Shown: positions 27,981-36,879 of the stretch, in pieces
How positions within the stretch are numbered: the stretch's first letter is position 1
How the letters are laid out: the number at the start of each line of letters is the position of its first letter
NCBI RefSeq assembly: GCF_016908875.1
Contig: NZ_JAFBES010000002.1
Span: 124,001 to 188,000, forward strand
Source of the DNA: Bacillus ectoiniformans
Lineage (GTDB): Bacteria > Bacillota > Bacilli > Bacillales > Domibacillaceae
DNA length: 64,000 nt
Direction: 5' to 3'
Translations under genes and position numbers: made by a program
The notes under the pieces: generated by a model
Seen by the model: the letters and a program-made list of their open reading frames with translations, nothing else
The model's database searches: none
What the model was told of the DNA's origin: nothing

Positions 27981-28025
27981 TCTTATTCTCTCCCTTATCT
28001 GCTTCATTTTTATAGTGTTTTAACA

Positions 28026-29219
28026 TTACATTTTTAATAAGTGGCCAAGTTTAGAGATCTTCGTCTCCAAGTAATGACGGTTTTCGTTTTTTGGCGGCAT
28101 TTCGATTGGCACGCGTTCTACCACCTCTAAACCGTATCCTTTAAGTCCGGCAATCTTACGAGGGTTATTAGTTAAAAGCCTCATGTTCTTCACGCCAAGG
28201 TTTCTTAAGATCTGCGCACCAATTCCATAATCACGAAGATCATCTGCAAAGCCCAGCTTTTCATTGGCTTCAACTGTATCATAGCCTTCTTCTTGCAGCT
28301 TATAAGCTTTCAGTTTGTTGATCAGCCCAATTCCGCGTCCTTCTTGCCTCATGTAAAGAAGAATGCCTTTGCCTTCGTTTTCAATTTGGCGAAGGGCTGC
28401 TTCAAGCTGAGGTCCGCAGTCACAGCGGCAGGAGCCAAATACATCACCCGTTAAACATTCCGAGTGGACTCTGACAAGGACGGGATCGTCTTCACTGATT
28501 TCTCCTTTAACCAGTGCGACATGGTCTTTACCGGTAACAACTTCAGTAAACCCAACCGCTTGGAACATACCATACTCTGTCGGAAGAACGGTTTCCACTT
28601 CACGCTTCACCATCTCTTCATGATTGCGTCGATAGGCGATTAAATCTTCAATCGTGATTAATTTCAGATCCAGCTGTTCCGCCATCTCAAGCAAGTCCGG
28701 AAGCCGCGCCATCGTTCCATCTTCTTTTAAGATTTCACAGATCACACCCGCATGCTTGGCTCCTGATAACCGCGCTAAGTCGACTGCTGCTTCTGTATGA
28801 CCTGCCCGTTTTAACACTCCGCCACTTTTAGCAATCAGGGGAAAAATATGTCCCGGCTGTTTGAAATCCTGCGGTTTTGACTCAGGATTCATCATCTCTT
28901 GTATAGTATTCGCCCGCTCAAAGGCGCTAATTCCCGTATGAGTTGAAATATGGTCCACACTGACAGTGAAAGCCGTCCCATGACTGTCTGTGTTGTTTTC
29001 AACCATCATTTTTAAGTCCAGCTGCTTTGCTTTCTCTTCTTCAATTGGCACACAGATTAAGCCGCGGCCCTCTTTCGCCATGAAGTTGATCATTTCAGCG
29101 TCGGCAAATTCAGCTAACCCTACAAAGTCTCCTTCATTTTCCCGGTCTTCATCATCGACAACGATAATGACTTTTCCTTTTTTTAAGTCTTCTATAGCTG
29201 ATTCAATTGATGCAAACAT
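28026..29219 (-). CDS. ribBA: Bifunctional 3,4-dihydroxy-2-butanone-4-phosphate synthase / GTP cyclohydrolase II
   Basis: A 397-residue fusion. The N-terminal half (about 1-200) is RibB, with [18 protein letters not shown] and [14 protein letters not shown]. The C-terminal half is RibA, with the zinc site [19 protein letters not shown] and [19 protein letters not shown] 29219 follows GGGAGGAAG. It supplies both precursors of riboflavin. Also called ribA in Bacillus subtilis. Confidence 0.96.
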   Translation of the reverse strand: MFASIESAIEDLKKGKVIIVVDDEDRENEGDFVGLAEFADAEMINFMAKEGRGLICVPIEEEKAKQLDLKMMVENNTDSHGTAFTVSVDHISTHTGISAFERANTIQEMMNPESKPQDFKQPGHIFPLIAKSGGVLKRAGHTEAAVDLARLSGAKHAGVICEILKEDGTMARLPDLLEMAEQLDLKLITIEDLIAYRRNHEEMVKREVETVLPTEYGMFQAVGFTEVVTGKDHVALVKGEISEDDPVLVRVHSECLTGDVFGSCRCDCGPQLEAALRQIENEGKGILLYMRQEGRGIGLINKLKAYKLQEEGYDTVEANEKLGFADDLRDYGIGAQILRNLGVKNMRLLTNNPRKIAGLKGYGLEVVERVPIEMPPKNENRHYLETKISKLGHLLKM

Positions 29220-29242
29220 ATTTCTTCCTCCCCCGTTCAAAT

Positions 29243-29890
29243 TTAGGCAAACCCATGTTTCGTTAACAAGTCCATCGTCACGTTTGATTTAGGTTGCTCT
29301 TGTCGATTTTCTAACATTCGCTCAACATATTTTGCCAGCATATCGCATTCGATATTTACCGGCTCACCGATCGCTTTATTCGCTAGAATCGTTTCTTCCT
29401 GCGTGTGCGGAATTAACGAGATCGTTAATTGCTTTTCATCGACATGAAAAATCGTTAATGACGTGCCGTCTAGACAAATGGATCCTTTTTTTAGTAAATA
29501 ACGGCCGAATGGTTCCGGATACGTTATATCCATATATAAAGCATTTTCATCTGTTTTTTTACCAGCGATGACACCGACTCCGTCTACATGCCCAGATACG
29601 AAATGTCCTCCGAAGCGTCCATTCGCACCCATAGCACGTTCAAGATTGACTTTGGATCCTCTTGTCAAGATGGATAAAGACGTCGATTTAAACGTTTCGG
29701 GCATGACATCAGCGGTAAATCTTGTGTTGGTAAAGCTTGTTACCGTTAAACAAACTCCATTGACGGCGATACTGTCGCCGAGATGAACGTCTTCTAACAC
29801 TTTCTCTGCAGCAATGGAAAGTTCAAGAGAACGGGCTCCCGCTTTCACCTGTTCTACTATGCCTATTTCTTCAATGATTCCTGTAAACAA
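29243..29890 (-). CDS. ribE: Riboflavin synthase alpha chain
   Basis: A 215-residue protein with two internally repeated lumazine-binding domains ([10 protein letters not shown]... and [14 protein letters not shown]...), including [10 protein letters not shown] in the first and CLDGTSLTI in the second. It dismutates two lumazines to riboflavin. The start codon is TTG at 29890, six bases after AAGGAGGGG, and lies 4 bp after the ribD stop. Family length is normal. Confidence 0.95.
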   Translation of the reverse strand: MFTGIIEEIGIVEQVKAGARSLELSIAAEKVLEDVHLGDSIAVNGVCLTVTSFTNTRFTADVMPETFKSTSLSILTRGSKVNLERAMGANGRFGGHFVSGHVDGVGVIAGKKTDENALYMDITYPEPFGRYLLKKGSICLDGTSLTIFHVDEKQLTISLIPHTQEETILANKAIGEPVNIECDMLAKYVERMLENRQEQPKSNVTMDLLTKHGFA

Positions 29891-29893
29891 TCG

Positions 29894-30985
29894 TCACCCC
29901 TCCTTTTTAAGTGAAGCCGTAATTTTCAAGTCAGGCCCTAACAGTTCAACAGCTTCAAATTGCAGGGGAATCGCTTCATTCATCAGAGGCAGCCCTTCTC
30001 CGCCAAAAGCGGTCGGAGCAAGCTTTCCGCCTATTAATTTGGGAGCCATATAGATTAATAACTGCTGGAATGATCGTTCTTGAAAGAAGGAAGCATTTAC
30101 TTCGCTTCCGCCTTCAACTAGCAGCGTCATAATGCCTTGCTTTCCTAATTCCATCAATACATTTTTAACGGAGATAAAGCTTTGTTGAAGCCGGATGACC
30201 TGAATCCCAATATTGCTTAACTCTTGTTCCTTGACATTACTTGCATCATATCCGCAAACAACGATGGTTTCTGCTTCTTTATTAATGATGACATTTGCTT
30301 CTAACGGTATGCGTAATTGAGTATCTAAAATAATTCGAATGGGGTGTTTTCCTCCCTGGGGCAATCGGGTGGTGAGAAGGGGGTTGTCCTGCAGAACGGT
30401 ATTGACACCTACTAATATGGCGTCGTGCTGGTGTCTTATCAAATGAACATCTTCTCTTGCTTGTTCGCTTGTAATCCATCGGCTATGTCCTGTATAGGCT
30501 GCTGTTTTGCCATCGGCTGTTATGGCTGTTTTCATTGTGACGAATGGGGTGTTTGTTTGAATAAAATGAAAAAATGGTTCTAATAATGATCTGGCTTCTT
30601 TCTCACAGATGCCTGTGAAGACTTCAATGCCTGCTTCTTGCAGCTTTCTGATCCCCCGGCCGCTTACTTGTGGGTTAGGATCCACTGCAGCTATGTACAC
30701 TCTTTTCACTTTGCAGGCGATGAGCAGATCCGCACAGGGCGGTGTTTTTCCATAATGAGAACAAGGCTCCAAAGTGACATACACATCCGCGCCAATGGCT
30801 TCATCACCCGCATCATTTAGGGCATGCACCTCTGCGTGACCCTCTCCAGCTTTTAAATGCGCACCCATGCCTACGACTCTTCCTTCCTTCACTACTACAG
30901 CGCCAACGGGCGGGTTCGGTGAAGTCTGGCCTTTGACTCCTTCAGCAAGGGTAAGGGCTAATTTCATATAATGTTCATTCATCAT
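29894..30985 (-). CDS. ribD: Bifunctional diaminohydroxyphosphoribosylaminopyrimidine deaminase / uracil reductase
   Basis: A 363-residue two-domain enzyme, first gene of the riboflavin operon. The deaminase domain (1 to about 145) has zinc ligands in GHAEVHAL and PCSHYGKTPPCADLL. The reductase domain (about 150-363) has MKTAITADGKTAA, SRWITSEQAREDVH, VGVNTVLQDNPLLTTR and LLVEGGSEVNASF. ATG 30985 is preceded by AAAGGAG with a 10-nt spacing; the next codon is also ATG. It is controlled by the FMN riboswitch upstream. Confidence 0.95.
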   Translation of the reverse strand: MMNEHYMKLALTLAEGVKGQTSPNPPVGAVVVKEGRVVGMGAHLKAGEGHAEVHALNDAGDEAIGADVYVTLEPCSHYGKTPPCADLLIACKVKRVYIAAVDPNPQVSGRGIRKLQEAGIEVFTGICEKEARSLLEPFFHFIQTNTPFVTMKTAITADGKTAAYTGHSRWITSEQAREDVHLIRHQHDAILVGVNTVLQDNPLLTTRLPQGGKHPIRIILDTQLRIPLEANVIINKEAETIVVCGYDASNVKEQELSNIGIQVIRLQQSFISVKNVLMELGKQGIMTLLVEGGSEVNASFFQERSFQQLLIYMAPKLIGGKLAPTAFGGEGLPLMNEAIPLQFEAVELLGPDLKITASLKKEG

Positions 30986-31049
30986 GCTTGCCGTACTCCT
31001 TTATTCTTTTTTCGTCAATGAAAACTCCTGTTTCACAGCCAATGAAACA

Positions 31050-31081
31050 ATAAAAGCCCCGTATTTATACAATACGGGGCG
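31050..31081 (-). terminator. FMN-riboswitch terminator
   Basis: On the minus strand GCCCCGTATTGTATAAATACGGGGC is a 10-bp stem followed by TTTTATTG, between the aptamer and ribD. Confidence 0.9.
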
Positions 31082-31129
31082 TTAATAGCAAAACTAAATA
31101 AACGTTTTAAAGTAAATGTTTAAAAACGT

Positions 31130-31276
31130 TCCATCCTTCTCCCATCCAGACTTTCACTGTCGGCTTCGGAATTTCACCGAATCCACCGCAAGCGAATACT
31201 TGCGGGTCACGGACTAAGAGCAAATCACTCATCACCGCCGGTAGGGAATTTCACCCTGCCCCGAAGGATACTCTAT
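31130..31276 (-). promoter_or_regulatory. FMN riboswitch (RFN element) of the rib operon
   Basis: The minus strand contains the canonical RFN blocks in order: TATCCTTCGGGGCAGGGTGAAATTCCCTACCGGCGGT (split in the sequence around plus 31235-31272), GTCCGTGACCCGC, a variable stem, GCGGTGGATTCGGTGAAATTCCGAAGCCGACAGT and AGTCTGGATGGGAGAAGGAT. With the terminator at 31050-31081 it should stop rib transcription when FMN binds. Confidence 0.97.
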
Positions 31277-31290
31277 TCGATTATGATCTT

Positions 31291-31320
31291 ATTATCTATG
31301 TTATAGTGCATTTATGTCAA
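31291..31320 (-). promoter_or_regulatory. Sigma-A-type promoter of the rib operon
   Basis: On the minus strand TTGACA (plus 31315-31320) and GATAAT (31291-31296) are 18 bp apart and immediately upstream of the FMN aptamer. Confidence 0.75.
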
Positions 31321-31479
31321 GGTTTTAAATGTTCTGATTATGATTGGATTTGATCTGGAAATGAACATTTTTGGTGAATTTGGTCAACAATGTTTTAGAA
31401 TACAAATGACAAAACTATTAACAGTCTATAAATAATTAAAGAATCTTTTTCGTCATGCGTGTGAATTTTAGCTAACACC

Positions 31480-31620
31480 TCAGCCGTTACCCCTTATAAG
31501 TTCTTGTTGTTCCACTATTTTTTTCATTCGAGGATTAGCCGCTATTTGCCGGATAGCAACCGTATATGTCCTCCCGTGATGCCTCGCTAAAAATGTCCAT
31601 AAATAAAGAGAGGTACTCTT
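31480..31620 (-). pseudogene. Gene remnant, probably prophage-derived
   Basis: A minus-strand frame without a start but with a coding-like product (LYLWTFLARHHGRTYTVAIR, then QIAANPRMKKIVEQQEL) ends at a TGA at 31480 and is cut upstream by stops. No intact gene occupies 31321-31675. Given the prophage pieces downstream it is probably the tail of a phage gene. The family is not recognised. Confidence 0.3.
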
Positions 31621-31675
31621 GAACTAACCTGAATTCAAAAGCCCTCTCTCGAAGATTTGCAAGGAATTTACTGTT

Positions 31676-32120
31676 TTACCGCGGTTCTTTATTTAATGTG
31701 TTCACTTCATATACTTTACGCTTTAATTCTCTTTCGAAGTCATCTCGCCATATTTCTAAATATTCCCGGTTTGGTCCACCTTCTACGATTTTATCGACTA
31801 CTTTATCTAGCCGATTCTGAACGTGATCCGACAGATCATCTATCAGATCAAAAAGTTTAAGTAGCCTTTCAGTCATTTTGTACTGGAGCTGAATAATATC
31901 CAATTCTTGATTAACCGTTTTTAGTACCCGGCGTCTATCCTGAACAATAACTTCTTTTTACTTCTGCTGTTCTTCATTTTGGAATATGAGAAATCTTTTC
32001 TCCAGCCCAGTCACAACATTCTTCAGCAATCTGTCTGGTCGATTTCGGAGGCTCAGAACGAATACCGTCCAGGACGATTACTTGCCAGCAGAGTTTTTCT
32101 ATTTTTGTTTGCATTGCCAT
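31676..32120 (-). pseudogene. Frameshifted small gene, probably prophage-derived
   Basis: ATG 32120 follows GAGGTG and gives 48 codons with an HTH-like stretch (RQIAEECCDWAGEKI) before a stop at 31974. A second frame continues from there, through one further stop, to 31676 with a helical, charged product (RRRVLKTVNQELDIIQLQYK, LEIWRDDFERELKRKVYE). Read together they would give a protein of about 145 residues, so a frameshift plus a stop have split one gene. Family not known. Confidence 0.4.
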
Positions 32121-32265
32121 GTAACGTTACACCTCATGTTTTGTTTCGTTTGTAATGGTTCGTTTTAACGTTACAAGCGAAACAGAGAAAATTATTAGAT
32201 GAAGTGATTATTTAAACCGCTCTTTCACTCCTTGGCTTGTAACGTTAGAATTTGTCTTGGAGGAA

Positions 32266-32290
32266 AGAAAAAGCACCGCTATGGGTGCTT
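32266..32290 (-). terminator. Intrinsic terminator of the gene at 32289-32615
   Basis: On the minus strand AAGCACC-CATAGC-GGTGCTT is followed by TTTCTTTCC; the stem overlaps the stop codon. Confidence 0.8.
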
Positions 32291-32615
32291 ACTCAGTAAT
32301 GTATTTACTTCGGATAGAAGTTTTGTACTGTTGAATCAATTTACTAATAGCACGCGTATCTGGCGCATTAACAACAGATGCAAGAATTTGATCCATAAGA
32401 TCATAGTCAGACTCTGATATGCTTTCTTCACGAATATGCCCATTGTAAATTTCCATGGAGTAGGACACTGCAGCTTTTACTCTGGGTAGCAGATGATCTT
32501 CAAAATAGTCAGTGTTAGCCAATGTAGCAGGATCTCCCCACCTATCTATTTCTCGTTCAAGTGCAAATTGAAAAGCTCCTCTTACAAAGTGTTCATACGT
32601 TAGTTTCTCAGACAT
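32289..32615 (-). CDS. Hypothetical protein of 108 residues
   Basis: A soluble, acidic and mostly helical protein beginning SEKLTYEHFVRGAFQFALER. AAGGGGATG precedes ATG 32615 and a clear terminator follows, so it is a real expressed unit. It has no cysteines, no membrane segment and no motif that I recognise. It is the last of four same-strand genes (34246 to 32289) in the prophage-remnant region and may belong with them. Confidence 0.65.
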   Translation of the reverse strand: MSEKLTYEHFVRGAFQFALEREIDRWGDPATLANTDYFEDHLLPRVKAAVSYSMEIYNGHIREESISESDYDLMDQILASVVNAPDTRAISKLIQQYKTSIRSKYITE

Positions 32616-32816
32616 TCATATCATCCCCTTCCCTACATATTTCTAGGAGAAAAGACTTAATCCTTCAATTACTTTTCGACAATTTAATTATAAAACCGCC
32701 AACGCAAGAATAGCATAAGATTTAGCCTTTTCATATATAGGTGCAAGCGTATTACAAAAATTTATACCAAGAAAAAAGCACCCATATAAATGGATGCAAA
32801 GTGTATTAAAGTTTCT

Positions 32817-33026
32817 TCATGAATTTGGCGAAAATGTATATTGAAAAGAATAATACATGGTAACCAAAAAGATAATTCCTGACAAAAAGTTGCTTATTTC
32901 ATAGGGAACTTTTAAAAATCTTAGCAACAAAAAACTCATTAAAAAAGCTAAAGCACAAGGTATAATAAAAGCTATTATTTTTAAACCCATATTATTAAAT
33001 AATTCAGTAACAAAACCAGTATCCAT
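32817..33026 (-). CDS. Small two-helix membrane protein
   Basis: A 69-residue protein consisting mainly of two transmembrane helices (LKIIAFIIPCALAFLMSFLL and LSGIIFLVTMYYSFQY) joined by a short basic turn (RFLKVPYEI). AAAGGAG precedes ATG 33026. It follows the 292-residue unknown gene by 90 bp on the same strand. Small membrane proteins next to an unknown soluble partner occur among effector parts of defence systems, but here that is only a guess. Confidence 0.6.
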   Translation of the reverse strand: MDTGFVTELFNNMGLKIIAFIIPCALAFLMSFLLLRFLKVPYEISNFLSGIIFLVTMYYSFQYTFSPNS

Positions 33027-33116
33027 AATTTCTCCTTTTTGCTTACCATTTCGACCAACACATATATTTCCCTCTACAGAACCTCCTCCCTGGAGGATGC
33101 TATGCTAGTTTACTCT

Positions 33117-33995
33117 TTATAATTCAACCGTTGCTCTAAAGCTTCTAAGCTCTTGCCTTCTGTTATATACTTCTTGTGAAATGGTATCTATGCAGGTAAT
33201 CACTTGTGTTCTATGGTTTATTCCTCTGATTATAAATCTACTAAATGAACTTCTAGAAAGAACCTCGTTGTTACCTTCCTCATCCCATATATTTATTTGT
33301 TCAATCCTTGCTCCTAAAACATTCAACAGACTTATTGCAATAGGAGATAGCCTTAAGTCACCCTCTCCACCTTGCCCAGGAGCTTTTAAGATTACCTCGT
33401 ATGTAACGCTTTGATCAGTATTCCAGCCCTCAACCCATTTTTCATTTAAAAGTCTATCCTCAAAAATTTCAACATGTTGCAATAAATTTCGATTTGCGTT
33501 ACTTATTTGCATACGCAAAAAACTAACCCGGTTATTATAAAAGGCGTGTTCCAGCTCTTCATCATTAATTTCTCTTTCGATGTCTAATGTGTTGAATACA
33601 GAATTGTAAACATTTTCAAAAGCTTCATTTAGCATTACTCTCATCCGTGTCATAGTTTGGTGCTTGTTAAGATTATTTGCAGGATAATCCCTATTTTGAA
33701 CTATCATTCTTTTTTCTTGAAGGTCAATCGCTACCATTGTATTTATAAAAGGAGCAACATCGGCAATGAAAGAATTTTTCTCATCATCTATAGTAATAGT
33801 ATCCGACTGATGTTCTTCACTAAAACAAAACGTAATGATATTCTCGTCCAAATCAATTTCATTAGTTATACAATATTCAAACCCATGCTCACCAGGGACT
33901 ATGGACATACTTCTTAAATAACGAAACAATTCATTAGCCCCTTCTGTTAAGTCATTAGAATAGGTTAATTGATACACTCTGAACTCCATTTTCAT
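33117..33995 (-). CDS. Hypothetical protein of 292 residues
   Basis: A soluble protein with no recognised domain. It starts MKMEFRVYQLTYSND after GGAGGTAGG, contains a polar central region (NLNKHQTMTRMRVMLNEAF, with a basic, helical look) and ends with beta-rich segments (SFSRFIIRGINHRTQVITC). The intact 292-codon frame in an otherwise decayed, AT-rich prophage region suggests that it is under selection. Its neighbours are an SH3/KOW-like small protein upstream and a two-helix membrane protein downstream. Confidence 0.65.
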   Translation of the reverse strand: MKMEFRVYQLTYSNDLTEGANELFRYLRSMSIVPGEHGFEYCITNEIDLDENIITFCFSEEHQSDTITIDDEKNSFIADVAPFINTMVAIDLQEKRMIVQNRDYPANNLNKHQTMTRMRVMLNEAFENVYNSVFNTLDIEREINDEELEHAFYNNRVSFLRMQISNANRNLLQHVEIFEDRLLNEKWVEGWNTDQSVTYEVILKAPGQGGEGDLRLSPIAISLLNVLGARIEQINIWDEEGNNEVLSRSSFSRFIIRGINHRTQVITCIDTISQEVYNRRQELRSFRATVEL

Positions 33996-34075
33996 AAAAA
34001 ACCTACCTCCATTTATTTGAGATAGGTTTATTTTACCATATATTCAACTTTTCTGACAATTATTCCCCTTCAATA

Positions 34076-34246
34076 TTAACAAGTAAATACTTCATCAGAA
34101 CCAATCCAAGTTTCCATTCCATTTTCAAGAAGGACTTTTACCTCAGTTCCTAATTCGCCTGAAATAATACCTGTAATCATACCTTGCTTACCATTTAATT
34201 CCTCGTTACTAGTTGAAATAATTTCTACATTATCATTAACTGCCAT
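34076..34246 (-). CDS. Small SH3/KOW-like protein
   Basis: A 56-residue protein beginning AVNDNVEIISTSNEELNGKQ with GMITGIISGELGTEVKVLLE and a final TWIGSDEVF. The pattern of NDxVxIxSTS...GKxGxIxxI and xVxxExG suggests a small beta-barrel of the KOW/SH3 type. ATG 34246 follows GAGGAGG; the longer frame runs through that site. It is the first of four same-strand genes. Role unknown. Confidence 0.6.
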   Translation of the reverse strand: MAVNDNVEIISTSNEELNGKQGMITGIISGELGTEVKVLLENGMETWIGSDEVFTC

Positions 34247-34605
34247 TAAATTTCCTCCTCTAGTATGAATGATGTGATGATTAATTTCCATTTAGTCAAT
34301 CTTACTCCTATTTAAACATTATTTGTTATTGTTTACAATTAGTTATCTTTTTTTGCAATTTTTATTTTCTTACAAGAAACGTCAAATTTTGGCTAGCTCC
34401 GACTTTTTTCTATAAGCACCTACCTGTCCTAATAGCTAATTTCAACCATTTTGATGATCTCGATTAATATATGGCAGTTTTATCTCCAATTCATGATTGT
34501 TCCTTCTCTTTAAAAATATTATTCTCATATATAGGTGGCAAAGGGAGGACAAAAAAGAACCTTTTTAAGCTAAGCAGCAAAGGCTCTTATTCAATCGCTT
34601 TGACA

Positions 34606-35076
34606 TTATAAGTCCTGCACGTTCATGTTTGTCTGGACCGCAGATTTTTTCACATTCAATAATTCAGCAATTTCATCGTATGTGTACAGTTGTACCTTTT
34701 TCAAAAGGAAAATTTCTTTTTCTCGTTTTGTCAGATTTGATAGTGCGTCTTTAATTCACTCAATATCCACTGCGGACACTGGCGATTCATTATCCTTCTT
34801 CAGATTACTTGCAAAAGCATCCATGATTCGTGAGTCCTTAAAAATGATAATCTCAAATCCCGCCGATCATATCCTCTATTTACTCAAGAAAAGACGGCCG
34901 ACTTCTAACCACTCGATGGTAAATTCTAAACCGAAATCATACCACTGATCAATTTTTTGGCATCAAGCTGCTGAGCAGATAGTTTAGGATCTTTGGCTTC
35001 ATCATTTTGTAGATATGCCTTGTACATTTTCCTTACTTCCTAAAGCTCATTTATATTCAAAGATTAAATCCTGCAT
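34606..35076 (-). pseudogene. Decayed phage late-transcription sigma-like gene (Xpf/YqaQ-type)
   Basis: Minus-strand pieces can be joined to a protein of about 155 residues: MQDLIFEYK at ATG 35076, KMYKAYLQNDEAKDPKLSAQ, KLISGMIS, FTIEWLEVGR, a basic NRGYDRRDLR, FKDSRIMDAFASNLK, then a sigma region-4-like helix-turn-helix (IKDALSNLTKREKEIFLLKK, TYDEIAELLNVKKSAVQ). This order is that of the sigma-like regulators of PBSX-type prophages. Several stops and shifts break it. It marks 31480-36829 as a prophage relic. Confidence 0.6.
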
Positions 35077-35098
35077 GTTTCAGCTCTCTTTCATTTTT

Positions 35099-35265
35099 TT
35101 ATTTATAAGCTCCTCCACGACCTCGTTTTAGCATTCACATGTTAATGCCCATTAAATCCGCTAACTCTCGTTAAGTGAGCGTCCTCGACTTTCTAACGGT
35201 TTGTTTTCTTTTTCGTTTCTTGCGAGGCTTTTCTGACCGCGGCACATCGATTTCACTTATAACAC
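35099..35265 (-). pseudogene. Decayed small helix-turn-helix phage gene
   Basis: A minus-strand frame with two internal stops reads PRSEKPRKKRKRKQTVRKSRTL, RELADLMGINM and LKRGRGGAYK, like the small basic HTH proteins that precede the sigma-like gene in Bacillus prophages. The rest of 34247-34605 shows no gene. Confidence 0.4.
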
Positions 35266-35354
35266 CTCTTTTTAGCAAATAAAAAAGGACACCAAGCTTT
35301 AAAGCAACTGTAAAGCTACTCTAAAGTTTTGTGTCCTCCCGATGGCTGGTAGAA

Positions 35355-36350
35355 CTATTTATTAATTTCTATTAACTTTTTGTATGCTTTAAACTTGTCC
35401 ATACTCTCCTTTAGAATAAATACTTCTTGAGACATATCCTTTTTTTGTGTCTCCTCAATATCTAATACATCATGCTTTATTATTAAATTCTTAAATTTAT
35501 GATTTTCACTATAAAGTGAATTAATAAGTATTAACTCAAATTCAGCATTAGACCATTGGGCTCTTAACATTCCAAAATAATATTTTTTGTCACCAATTAT
35601 AGGTTTCCTGCCAGTTTCTTCTTCTATTTTTTTTTGTTCTTCTTCGTCATTTGCTACATTATTAACTATAAACTTAACTATTCGGTAGTTATTTCTCATA
35701 TAATGTCCTATGTTATTGCCGTATGCAGCATGAAAATCTCCGTATACTTCATCTAAACTCTCTTGGGTTATAGTATTAGCGTTTTTGAAAATTTTCTCAG
35801 TAAACCCTTTTAAAATAGAAGAATGTGCATAGGATCTAAAGCCTTCTTCAGGATATTCAAGTTTAAATTGCCTAAAGGCAAACTTATTTTCATAGATTTT
35901 TTTTAATTCCGTAATTGCCTCGCGACCAGTAAGTGGGTCACCGCCCTCAGCTAGTTTAATATTGTTAACGATTTGATGATGTAGAGACAGCATGTTAAAA
36001 AAAGCGTTATCTATCTGTTGGACTTTTGCTGTATTATTCCCCGTTTCAAATTCGTTCCGTGTTAACTTTAACTCTCTTCGTTGCAATCTTAACTCTTCTT
36101 TTTGCATAATAATTGCTGCTGTAACTAGAGTAATGCTTGCAAGCGACAACAATCCTACTGTAGTTCCTCCAAAAAAATCACCTACTGTACCTAAATTTTG
36201 AAATTCTTTCAATGCAAATTTACTGTTGCTGACTTTCATAATTATAAAAGGTATACTTAATGCAATTACAGCAATCAATCCGCCAATAGCGATCCACCAG
36301 TTCTCTTTTTTCTTATACCATTGTTTCTCACTCAAAGCTTTTTCCCCCAT
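35355..36350 (-). CDS. Putative phage abortive-infection membrane protein (PF16872-like)
   Basis: Starting at ATG 36350 (AGAGGT upstream) the protein has 331 residues. Two transmembrane helices lie at the N-terminus (WWIAIGGLIAVIALSIPFII and GGTTVGLLSLASITLVTAAI), then a coiled charged stretch (KEELRLQRRELKLTRNEFE), and a cytoplasmic domain with FFNMLSLHHQIVNNI, YRIVKFIVNNV and YFGMLRAQWSNAEFELIL. This order fits the family annotated as putative phage abortive infection proteins. It is intact within decayed prophage genes, between xtrA and the sigma-like gene, a place where prophages carry defence cargo. The frame continues upstream into an xtrA remnant (see next). Confidence 0.72.
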   Translation of the reverse strand: MGEKALSEKQWYKKKENWWIAIGGLIAVIALSIPFIIMKVSNSKFALKEFQNLGTVGDFFGGTTVGLLSLASITLVTAAIIMQKEELRLQRRELKLTRNEFETGNNTAKVQQIDNAFFNMLSLHHQIVNNIKLAEGGDPLTGREAITELKKIYENKFAFRQFKLEYPEEGFRSYAHSSILKGFTEKIFKNANTITQESLDEVYGDFHAAYGNNIGHYMRNNYRIVKFIVNNVANDEEEQKKIEEETGRKPIIGDKKYYFGMLRAQWSNAEFELILINSLYSENHKFKNLIIKHDVLDIEETQKKDMSQEVFILKESMDKFKAYKKLIEINK

Positions 36351-36491
36351 CCCACTTGACCTCTTAACTTTCACCTGGTGCGTGACGATTCGCGTCTCCC
36401 CATGCTGCGGCAGATCCGCCACTTTCACCTTGCCATCACAGATGACAATAGCCTTGTTATATAATTCCATTATATCCAATTCTAGCAACAT
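36351..36491 (-). pseudogene. xtrA-like prophage gene remnant fused in frame to the Abi-like gene
   Basis: The 47 codons upstream of the Abi start read ELYNKAIVICDGKVKVADLP and HGETRIVTHQVKVKR, which is the core of the PBSX XtrA protein. They run in frame, without a stop, into the Abi-like gene, so the normal XtrA end has been replaced. Whether the fusion is translated is unknown, since no clear ribosome binding site precedes it. Confidence 0.5.
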
Positions 36492-36598
36492 TGTACTAGT
36501 GGTAACTTTTATCTCTGTTAATCTTACAAAAACCCTTCCCGATCTGTAAAAATAAAGGTACCAAGTTTATTAAATGGTCGGGAGGAATTCTTGCTTTT

Positions 36599-36829
36599 TT
36601 ACTTTCTAAAGTTACTGACACTCGGGCAAGTAGCAAAATGAGAAGTGAATGCTGTTACTATCTGGCCATCAGCTGTAACAAAGGTTTGTTTTTGCATATC
36701 CGCCACCGGAGAAGATTCATAGCTGGCTAAAAAATATGGAAAGTTAGATGAGTTGTGGCCACATGACATTAACCAAGGTTTTAAAGAATGCATATAAGTA
36801 CTTAAACCTAACGGGATGCTGATTTTCAA
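36599..36829 (-). CDS. Small hypothetical ORF, doubtful
   Basis: A 76-codon frame without a convincing ribosome binding site. The second half is coding-like (SSPVADMQKQTFVTADGQIV, then HFATCPSVSNFRK) while the first half is not, so it may be a truncated prophage gene. It lies between the flavoprotein and the xtrA remnant on the same strand. Confidence 0.3.
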   Translation of the reverse strand: MKISIPLGLSTYMHSLKPWLMSCGHNSSNFPYFLASYESSPVADMQKQTFVTADGQIVTAFTSHFATCPSVSNFRK

Positions 36830-36879
36830 ATGGAATGAGGATGCTTTTTAAGATTGTTTTTTTTCGCCCAAAAAACAAG

